NCBI GenBank assembly: GCA_041747075.1
Contig: JBGTFW010000280.1
Location: 1-8,333 of the forward strand
Direction: 5' to 3'
DNA: 8,333 bases
From: CAJQPP01 sp041747075
Lineage (GTDB): Bacteria; Planctomycetota; Planctomycetia; Pirellulales; Pirellulaceae
Part shown: piece by piece, positions 1 to 5,448 of the stretch
How the letters are laid out: the number at the start of each line of letters is the position of its first letter
How positions within the stretch are numbered: the stretch's first letter is position 1
Translations under genes and position numbers: made by a program
Notes under the pieces: model-generated
The model's database searches: none
What the model saw: only the letters and a program-made list of their open reading frames with translations
Told to the model about the DNA's origin: nothing

Positions 1-137
1 GAACAGGTCGCGCGACCCTAGGCGACTCAATCCCCGCCTTCGCGGGGATGACGCGCTGGGCGAATGCGCTGCGTGAAGGCGTGAGGCGGGGTGACGCGCT
101 GCGCGGGGATGGCACTGCGCTGGCCATTATTCGGGTT
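1..137. other. Non-coding flank downstream of the efflux gene
   Basis: No convincing coding sequence is seen between the window edge and the stop codon of the minus-strand efflux gene at 138. The stretch contains a perfect palindrome at 30-49 and related G-rich words. The word GCGGGGATGACGCGCTG at 42-58 recurs with one base deleted at 86-101, and a third weaker relative starts near 103. This looks like decayed intergenic repeat DNA. No T-tract follows the palindrome on either strand. Confidence 0.6.
30..49. repeat. REP-like palindrome (8-bp stem, 4-nt loop)
   Basis: The arms ATCCCCGC (30-37) and GCGGGGAT (42-49) are perfectly complementary around CTTC. The context, ending in GATGACGCG, resembles the short intergenic palindromes of the 'ATCCCCGC...GCGGGGAT' type found in many copies in diverse bacterial genomes. 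It lies about 90 bp downstream of the minus-strand efflux gene. It could stabilise or end that transcript, but there is no T-run, so a classical intrinsic terminator is not supported. Its multicopy nature is inferred from resemblance and cannot be shown from this window. Confidence 0.6.
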
Positions 138-1541
138 TTAGCCACCATCGAGGGAAGGAGGCACGAGGATCGGGCTGGCCGGTTCGATCTGGCCAACGCT
201 TCGCGCCAGTTCCGCCAGCAATTCATCGTACTGGGAACGCAGACGGGCCTCGGTGATCCGGTAGCCGAGCAAGGAACGCCAGTTTTCAATCAACTGGATG
301 TAATTAACGGTTCCGGTCGCGTACTGGTCGATGGAAACGTCGAGCGTTCGTTCCGCCTTGGGGACGATGTCCTCGCTGACCAGTTCGAGCATGGACCGCG
401 TGCTTTCCAGCCGGGCGACCAGGTCGACGACTTCCTCAGCCGCTTCATCGCGAAGGCTTTGGAAACGACTTTCCGACGCCCGTCGTTCGGACTCGGCCTC
501 GCAGACTCCGGCGCGAATTCGCTCGCGATAAACAGGCAGGTTAAAACCAATGTTCAGTTGCATTGCGTCGTCGCCATTGGCGACCGGACTGAGACCGCTG
601 GACGAAGTGGCGATCCAGTTCAGACCGACCGTCCAGTCAGGACGGTATTCGAGCCGGGCAAGCTGAACACGCTGTTGGTCGCGTTCAATCGCGGCAATCC
701 GGCCTTGCAAATCCGGTCTGGCGAGCAAGGCTCTGGCCACCAGCGATTGTACATCGAACCCCCCTTCCGCCGGCGCAGGTTCCACGCCGTCCGATGGCGC
801 AAATTCCTCGTTGAGAACGCCCAAAAGCGTTCCGGGTTCGCGCTGTACCAGTCGCACAAGGCGGGCCTCGGCGGATTTTTCCCTTTGCCGAAGTTCGGCG
901 ATCTGGTTTGCAAGCTGTGACTGCTCGATTTGGGCGTTAAGGATGTCTTGCTGGGTCACCTCCCGGTCGACTTCGTATTGCCGCTCGATGACTTCGACGA
1001 TCTGGTCCAGCGAATGCTGATCGGCACGTGTGATTTCGATCGACTGACGGATGAACCGCATCTGGTAACAGGCGGTGCGAATGTCCGTGGCGATTTCCAG
1101 GCGGACCGCCGCAAGCTCCGCCTCAGCCGCGGCAACTTCCCGTTCGAAAACGGCAGCCTGTGTCGCCCGGCGATCCGCATTGGTGAATTTCTGGCTGATC
1201 CCCAGCGCGAATGCCTGCTCGCCGGCGGCCGTTTGCACGGGTGCCAGGTGGGTGCTCGTCATGACCATCGGGTCGGGCAGCGCAAGGGCTTGTGGAATCC
1301 GGTAACGAGCGGCTTCGATTCGGTGAATCGCTTCTTCGATTCGCGGGTTGCGCGCGAGGCCCATTTGCACGAAATCCTCGACGGCATGAGTTTCGTGCTC
1401 CTGGGCCGCAGGTGCCTCGGAGAAGGCAAAAAGGGCCGGGGAGCCTGCCGATTCGCGGGGTTCCTGCACGGGACACGCCGGTAACCGGCACCCGGCCTGG
1501 TGAGTAACAACGACGATCAGCAGTAAGACGAAGCGGTTCAC
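138..1541 (-). CDS. TolC-family outer-membrane efflux protein (OEP), probable lipoprotein
   Basis: The 467-residue product has the two-fold repeated coiled-coil layout of the OEP/TolC family, the outer-membrane channel of tripartite efflux or type I secretion systems. Repeat 1 opens with GLARNPRIEEAIHRIEAA (about 61-78), then a strand region (about 90-120) and long Ala/Glu/Gln-rich helices (about 125-232). Repeat 2 opens with ALLARPDLQGRIAAIERD (about 271-288), then strands (about 300-337), helices (345-400) and the typical YATGTVNYIQLIENWRSLL segment near 407-425. The N-terminus is hydrophobic (residues 4-12) and followed by HQAGC, so Cys18 could be a lipidated cysteine as in CusC/OprM-type channels, although Gln at -3 makes the lipobox weak. 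The start is GTG with AGGA 6 nt upstream. The length fits the family. No membrane-fusion or pump gene is visible; partners could lie beyond the left edge. The substrate cannot be told from sequence. It is divergent from panD. Confidence 0.88.
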   Translation of the reverse strand: MNRFVLLLIVVVTHQAGCRLPACPVQEPRESAGSPALFAFSEAPAAQEHETHAVEDFVQMGLARNPRIEEAIHRIEAARYRIPQALALPDPMVMTSTHLAPVQTAAGEQAFALGISQKFTNADRRATQAAVFEREVAAAEAELAAVRLEIATDIRTACYQMRFIRQSIEITRADQHSLDQIVEVIERQYEVDREVTQQDILNAQIEQSQLANQIAELRQREKSAEARLVRLVQREPGTLLGVLNEEFAPSDGVEPAPAEGGFDVQSLVARALLARPDLQGRIAAIERDQQRVQLARLEYRPDWTVGLNWIATSSSGLSPVANGDDAMQLNIGFNLPVYRERIRAGVCEAESERRASESRFQSLRDEAAEEVVDLVARLESTRSMLELVSEDIVPKAERTLDVSIDQYATGTVNYIQLIENWRSLLGYRITEARLRSQYDELLAELARSVGQIEPASPILVPPSLDGG

Positions 1542-1547
1542 GACAAA

Positions 1548-1551
1548 TCCT
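1548..1551 (-). promoter_or_regulatory. Shine-Dalgarno supporting the GTG start of the efflux gene
   Basis: On the minus strand AGGA lies 6 nt before the GTG at 1541-1539. It supports a non-ATG start, which also gives a proper hydrophobic signal segment beginning MNRFVLLLIVVV. Confidence 0.6.
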
Positions 1552-1725
1552 GCTCCCGGGGGTCGATGAAACGAACGGCGCGCGATTGGCGCGCTTATTC
1601 GCTATCGTCATGGCAAATCCCGCACGGTTACCACTGGCGATTCGACCGGCACGATCGGGCGATTCGGCAAGGTTTGCCGGATTGGCACCGCCGGAACACT
1701 TGAGTGTCGTTGATGGGCTTTCCCC

Positions 1726-1753
1726 TTGATTCCCCGGTCGGACCGCTGAGAAT
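1726..1753 (+). promoter_or_regulatory. Candidate sigma70-type promoter for the panD-accC cluster
   Basis: TTGATT (1726-1731) and GAGAAT (1748-1753) are separated by 16 nt; each matches four of six consensus bases. Transcription would begin near 1760, leaving a leader of about 40 nt before the panD ATG. Vegetative promoters outside model bacteria are poorly defined, so this is only the best-placed candidate. Confidence 0.28.
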
Positions 1754-1800
1754 AGAGCCAACAGGCTTTCGTTGACTTCACGAATTTGCGCGGGTTATTC

Positions 1801-2220
<420 letters not shown>

Positions 2221-2249
2221 CTGGCAACCGAACGGTTCGAACGAATCAT

Positions 2250-3347
2250 ATGGGTCCAGATCATTCCCAACGCCGCAATCGCCTTCGCGCGCTCGTGCGC
2301 AAGGCCGGCGCGCGGTACGCATTGGTCGCGGACGTTTGCAACGTCACTTACCTCACGGGTTTCACGGGCGATTCATCGTACTTGCTGCTTGGACCGGACG
2401 ACGATCTGCTGATCAGCGATTCGCGTTACGAAATCCAGCTCGATGAAGAATGTCCGGGACTCGATCGCGAGATACGCACGTCGCGAATCAACCCGGCTGA
2501 TTTTACGGTTCAGGTGCTTAAGAAAGCGCGGCCCGGGACGCTTGCTCTCGAAGCTCACAAGTTGACGAAGGCCGCGTGGGACCAGCTCGTCGAAGCCCTC
2601 CCCTCGACGAGCGTCGTCGCAACGACCGGACTGGTCGAGGAGCTGCGGGCGATCAAGGACGAATCGGAGATCGAGACCATTCGTCAATCGATCCGCATCT
2701 CCGAACGGGCCTTTGAGGTCATCCGCGCCCAATTGACTCCGGACCAGACGGAATTGCAAATCGCCCATAACCTGGAACACCAGATACGACAATTCGGCGG
2801 AAGCGGTTGTTCGTTTGAACCGATCGTGGGAGTCGGTTCGCGCGGTGCCTTGCCGCACGGTCAGCCGTCGTCGATGCGGATCGGCGAGGCTCCGTTTGTG
2901 CTCATTGACTGGGGTGCCCGATACAAGAGTTACGCCAGCGACTTGACGCGAATTTTGGTGACCGGTAAAATCCCGGCCAAATTACGGAGGTTGTACGAGG
3001 TGGTGCTCTCCGCCCAGCGAGCGGCAATCGCGCGGATTCGCGACGGTGCTGAAGAGGTGGCAGTCGATCGGGCCGCGCGCGACGTGATTCATGCGGCGCG
3101 GCTTGGCAAACGGTTTGGTCACGGCCTCGGACACGGGTTCGGGCTGCAAATCCACGAGTCTCCCCTGGTTTCCCCCTCGGCAACCGGGATGCTCAGGTCG
3201 GGGATGGTGATTACCATCGAACCGGGAGTATATTTACCGGGCTGGGGGGGCATCCGAATCGAGGATGATGTTCTCGTCACAGCGAGCGGGTGCGAAGTTC
3301 TCTCGACGCTGCCCCGCGAGCTGGACGACTGCGTTTGCGACTTGTAG
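2250..3347 (+). CDS. pepP: M24-family Xaa-Pro aminopeptidase/dipeptidase
   Basis: This 365-residue metallopeptidase should release the N-terminal residue before proline (or split X-Pro dipeptides) in the cytoplasm. An N-terminal creatinase-like domain spans about 8-130, and the pita-bread catalytic domain about 140-355. The five metal ligands are all visible: Asp220 (LIDWGARY), Asp231 (ASDLTR), His295 (GHGLGHGFG), Glu324 (TIEPGVY) and Glu338 (RIEDD). The supporting histidines are His203 (LPHGQPS) and His302 (QIHESP). The length is that of the shorter PepQ/YpdF-like members rather than the ~440-residue E. coli PepP, so the exact substrate is open and the symbol is provisional. The start ATG at 2250 has only a weak ribosome site; the short panD gap (29 bp, containing GTTCGAAC at 2235-2242) suggests cotranscription. 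In many bacteria this gene precedes efp and accBC; here efp is absent. Confidence 0.92.
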   Translation: MGPDHSQRRNRLRALVRKAGARYALVADVCNVTYLTGFTGDSSYLLLGPDDDLLISDSRYEIQLDEECPGLDREIRTSRINPADFTVQVLKKARPGTLALEAHKLTKAAWDQLVEALPSTSVVATTGLVEELRAIKDESEIETIRQSIRISERAFEVIRAQLTPDQTELQIAHNLEHQIRQFGGSGCSFEPIVGVGSRGALPHGQPSSMRIGEAPFVLIDWGARYKSYASDLTRILVTGKIPAKLRRLYEVVLSAQRAAIARIRDGAEEVAVDRAARDVIHAARLGKRFGHGLGHGFGLQIHESPLVSPSATGMLRSGMVITIEPGVYLPGWGGIRIEDDVLVTASGCEVLSTLPRELDDCVCDL

Positions 3348-3365
3348 CCAGTTTGCCGGCGCACT

Positions 3366-3379
3366 CCAATTAGAATTGG
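3366..3379. promoter_or_regulatory. Palindrome CCAATT-AG-AATTGG upstream of accB
   Basis: A perfect 6-bp inverted repeat with a 2-bp centre sits in the 68-bp gap before accB, 36 bp ahead of its ATG. It encloses TAGAAT (3371-3376), a five-of-six match to a -10 box, so it could be an operator over an internal accBC promoter. No good -35 element lies at the right distance. Function is inferred from position and symmetry only. Confidence 0.35.
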
Positions 3380-3403
3380 TCCGTCCGAATTTCGTCTCGA
3401 TCC

Positions 3404-3410
3404 AGGGAAG
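3404..3410 (+). promoter_or_regulatory. Strong Shine-Dalgarno of accB
   Basis: AGGGAAG lies 5 nt before the accB ATG at 3416. It is the clearest ribosome site in the cluster and fixes the accB start. Confidence 0.6.
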
Positions 3411-3415
3411 CACTT

Positions 3416-3922
3416 ATGCCAAGCGAAAAACCCGAAGGCGTCCGGACGAGCGACGTGGACGTGTTCGATATTCAGCGCGTCCGCCAGCTTGTGGAACTGA
3501 TGAAGGAGCACGAGCTGTCAGAGATCGATCTTCGTCAGGAAGATCGGCGAATTCGCGTGCGAAGTGGTCCGGGAAACGCCTTCCTTGCCGCCCCCGTCAT
3601 GACTCCGGCTGCGGTCGCCGCCCCGGGCCACCCCGCCCATGCAGCGTCAGGCGAATCGATCGCGCCGCCGCACGACGAAAACGTGACGCTGATCAAAAGC
3701 CCGATGGTGGGCACGTTTTATTCAGGTCCCAAGCCGGGTGAACCGCCGTATGTCAAGGTCGGCGACAACGTCCAGGCGGACACGATCATTTGCATTATCG
3801 AGGCGATGAAAATGTTCAACGAGATTCCCGCCGGAGTTGCCGGCAAGATCGTGGGAACCGTCGCCCGGAACGAGGAGCCGGTGGACGTTGGCAGACCGCT
3901 GTTCCGGATTCTCGCCGACTAA
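3416..3922 (+). CDS. accB: Biotin carboxyl carrier protein of acetyl-CoA carboxylase
   Basis: AccB carries the biotin that AccC carboxylates and that the AccAD transferase uses to make malonyl-CoA for fatty-acid synthesis. The product has 168 residues. An N-terminal helical segment (about 15-50, VFDIQRVRQLVELMKEHELS) is followed by a flexible Ala/Pro-rich linker (about 55-88) and the biotinyl domain (about 90-167). The biotinylation motif EAMKMFNEI places biotin on Lys132. The AccB-specific thumb insertion is present as SPMVGTFYSGPKPGEPPYVK (95-114), which separates it from carrier domains of other biotin enzymes. The C-terminus VGRPLFRILAD is typical. The start is set by the Shine-Dalgarno at 3404-3410. 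It lies only 7 bp before accC, so co-translation of the two partners is likely. Confidence 0.96.
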   Translation: MPSEKPEGVRTSDVDVFDIQRVRQLVELMKEHELSEIDLRQEDRRIRVRSGPGNAFLAAPVMTPAAVAAPGHPAHAASGESIAPPHDENVTLIKSPMVGTFYSGPKPGEPPYVKVGDNVQADTIICIIEAMKMFNEIPAGVAGKIVGTVARNEEPVDVGRPLFRILAD

Positions 3923-3929
3923 CGGACTA

Positions 3930-5270
3930 ATGTACAATCGCATCCTGATTGCCAATCGCGGCGAAATCGCGTTGCGAATTATTCGAACCTGCAAGGAACT
4001 GGGAATCGAGACGGTGGCGATCTTCAGCGAGGCGGATCGCGGCGCTTCGTGGCTGGACCTCGTCACGGAGAAATACTGCGTCGGCGGACCCCGATCGGCC
4101 GACAGTTACCTCAAGATCGACCAGATCATTTCGGCCGCGGAAATCGGCAACGTCGAAGCCGTCCATCCGGGGTACGGATTCCTTGCCGAAAACTCGCATT
4201 TCAATGAAGTCTGCCGCGATTGCAACATTGACTTTATCGGTCCCTCGCCCGAGGCGATGCACAAGCTGGGGGACAAGAATACCGCGCGCGGCATGGCTCG
4301 CGCTTCGAAAGTCCCCGTCGTCCCCGGAAGCGACGGTCTTATTGAAACCGAAGCGGACGCCGTTCGCGTCGCCAACGAGATCGGGTATCCGGTCCTCATC
4401 AAGGCAACTGCCGGTGGCGGCGGCAAGGGAATGCGGGTCGCTGGTAACGATCTGGCGCTCAAGTCGGCTCTCCAGCAGGCAACGACCGAGGCCGCCGCGG
4501 CCTTTGGAAACGCCAGCGTCTATCTGGAAAAGTACATCGAGCATCCGCGCCACGTCGAGGTCCAGGTCCTCGCGGATCAACATGGTAGCGTCGTGCATTT
4601 GTGGGAGCGCGATTGCAGCACCCAGCGACGCCACCAGAAGCTGATCGAGGAATCGCCCGGTCCGACCTTGTCCAAAACGGTTCGCAAGTCGATTTGCGAC
4701 GCCGCGGTGCGGATGATCCAGAACGCCAAATATCACAACGCGGGGACCGTCGAGTTTATTGTCGATCGGGAAAACAACTTCTACTTCATCGAGGTCAACG
4801 CGCGCATCCAGGTCGAGCATCCGGTTTCTGAAATGGTCACCGGGATTGACCTGGTGGAACAGCAGATTCGCGTCGCCAGTGGGGAAAAACTCGCTTTCAG
4901 GCAAAAGGACATTCGCTGCGAAGGCGTCGCGATTGAATGTCGCATCAACGCCGAGGACGCAACGCGAAATTTCATGCCCTGTCCTGGCCGCATCGAATCG
5001 ATTTGCATCCCCGGCGGGATGGGAGTCCGCTTTGACACGCACGTCCACGCCGGGTACGACGTTCCGCCGTATTATGACTCGATGATTGGCAAGCTGATTG
5101 TCCACAGGCCGACGCGCGCCGAAGCAATCGCGACGATGATCCGCGCGCTGGAGGAACTGCGGATCAAGGGCATTCCCACGACCGCCGAATTCCAGATCAA
5201 GGTGCTTCAGCACAAGGACTTTGTCGAGGGCAAGGTCGATACGAAATGGGTCGAGCGAACCCGCCTGTAG
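3930..5270 (+). CDS. accC: Biotin carboxylase subunit of acetyl-CoA carboxylase
   Basis: AccC uses ATP and bicarbonate to carboxylate biotin on AccB. The 446-residue product (E. coli: 449) begins MYNRILIANRGEIALRIIR, the family N-terminus. The ATP-grasp domain has Lys116 (GDKNTAR), Lys158 (VLIKATAGGGGKGMR, glycine-rich loop 162-165), His208/Glu210 (PRHVEVQ), Glu275 and Glu288 as metal ligands, and the catalytic loop Arg292-Ile-Gln-Val-Glu296. Arg338 (ECRINAEDA), which contacts bicarbonate and biotin, is conserved. The common loop sequence NTRIQVEHP is NARIQVEHP here (Ala291), a mild substitution next to the catalytic arginine. The start at 3930 is chosen by homology; an in-frame TTG at 3837 would overlap accB and add 31 unrelated residues. 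A weak GGA (3924-3926) precedes it, consistent with coupling to accB. accA and accD are not in the window, as is usual. Confidence 0.97.
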   Translation: MYNRILIANRGEIALRIIRTCKELGIETVAIFSEADRGASWLDLVTEKYCVGGPRSADSYLKIDQIISAAEIGNVEAVHPGYGFLAENSHFNEVCRDCNIDFIGPSPEAMHKLGDKNTARGMARASKVPVVPGSDGLIETEADAVRVANEIGYPVLIKATAGGGGKGMRVAGNDLALKSALQQATTEAAAAFGNASVYLEKYIEHPRHVEVQVLADQHGSVVHLWERDCSTQRRHQKLIEESPGPTLSKTVRKSICDAAVRMIQNAKYHNAGTVEFIVDRENNFYFIEVNARIQVEHPVSEMVTGIDLVEQQIRVASGEKLAFRQKDIRCEGVAIECRINAEDATRNFMPCPGRIESICIPGGMGVRFDTHVHAGYDVPPYYDSMIGKLIVHRPTRAEAIATMIRALEELRIKGIPTTAEFQIKVLQHKDFVEGKVDTKWVERTRL

Positions 5271-5289
5271 CGGAAGTTGTAGCGGAACT
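5266..5289. repeat. 12-nt tandem duplication across the accC stop codon
   Basis: TGTAGCGGAAGT (5266-5277) is followed at once by TGTAGCGGAACT (5278-5289); they differ at one base. The TAG in the first copy is the accC stop, and the second copy repeats it 12 nt downstream in the same frame. This gives tandem in-frame stops, probably by replication slippage. Confidence 0.7.
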
Positions 5290-5448
5290 CGCGGAGAGTT
5301 TCGCCGGGGATCTGTCCGACACGTCCGACCCCGGCCCGGTCCCACACCTGTTAAAATCGCGGAAAATCAGCGAAAATGGCGGGTTTCATGCCGTCCGTTC
5401 TTCAACTGCCAGGTTCAGTCGTGAGCCGAAACCCCGGAGTCCCCTCCG
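5271..5448. other. Intergenic region between accC and the S9D peptidase gene
   Basis: This 178-bp gap separates the acc genes from the peptidase gene. It includes a doubled GTCCGAC word (5314-5320 and 5323-5329), a GC-rich run, then an A-tract block at 5352-5376 and GGAG at 5436-5439, 9 nt before the next start. No intrinsic terminator with a T-tract and no RNA gene is recognised. The size suggests the peptidase has its own promoter. Confidence 0.5.
5352..5376 (+). promoter_or_regulatory. Phased A-tracts with possible -10 element upstream of the S9D gene
   Basis: AAAA runs occur at 5353-5356, 5363-5366 and 5373-5376, each followed by T and spaced exactly 10 bp apart in otherwise GC-rich DNA. 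Helically phased A-tracts are known to bend DNA. TAAAAT (5352-5357) matches a -10 box at five of six positions, but no -35 hexamer is seen at 16-18 bp. It lies about 95 bp upstream of the peptidase start. Confidence 0.35.

Larger units (their letters stand above)
1542..1800. promoter_or_regulatory. Divergent intergenic region between the efflux gene and panD
   Basis: This 259-bp stretch separates two divergent genes, so it should hold promoters for both. It contains a short perfect hairpin, CGGCAA-GGT-TTGCCG (1665-1679), and repeated GGCGCGC words near 1575-1600 in the efflux-gene leader. A weak plus-strand promoter candidate is listed separately. I found no convincing minus-strand promoter pair and no recognisable regulator site or RNA gene. 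Confidence 0.5.

Noticed and set aside
30..49. Rho-independent terminator for the OEP gene
   Set aside because: The hairpin is good but no T-tract follows on the minus strand, and it lies about 90 nt past the stop codon.
48..920. 290-codon open frame on the plus strand, with another at 930-1484
   Set aside because: Both lie antisense to the OEP gene, whose protein shows clear family structure. The antisense products are low-complexity, Arg/Gly-rich and match no family; GC-rich codon bias explains the lack of stops.
1123..1761. 212-codon minus-strand frame overlapping the 5' end of the OEP gene and the intergenic region
   Set aside because: It shares DNA with the well-supported OEP frame and gives a Pro/Arg/Gly-rich product without recognisable features.
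1772..1800. TTGACT (1772-1777) as the -35 of a panD promoter
   Set aside because: A -10 box at 16-18 bp would overlap or touch the panD ATG at 1801, placing the transcript start inside the gene.
1786..1800. Upstream TTG start for panD
   Set aside because: It adds five residues before the MLRTFLRSKIHRA N-terminus; the known cleavage-site numbering (Gly24-Ser25) fits the ATG at 1801 exactly.
3837..3929. TTG-initiated N-terminal extension of accC overlapping accB
   Set aside because: The 31 extra residues are out-of-frame accB sequence; the family N-terminus begins at ATG 3930.
3927..5345. 472-codon open frame on the minus strand opposite accC
   Set aside because: It mirrors accC almost exactly. 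AccC has every catalytic residue, whereas the antisense product is Asp/Arg-rich with no recognisable domain.
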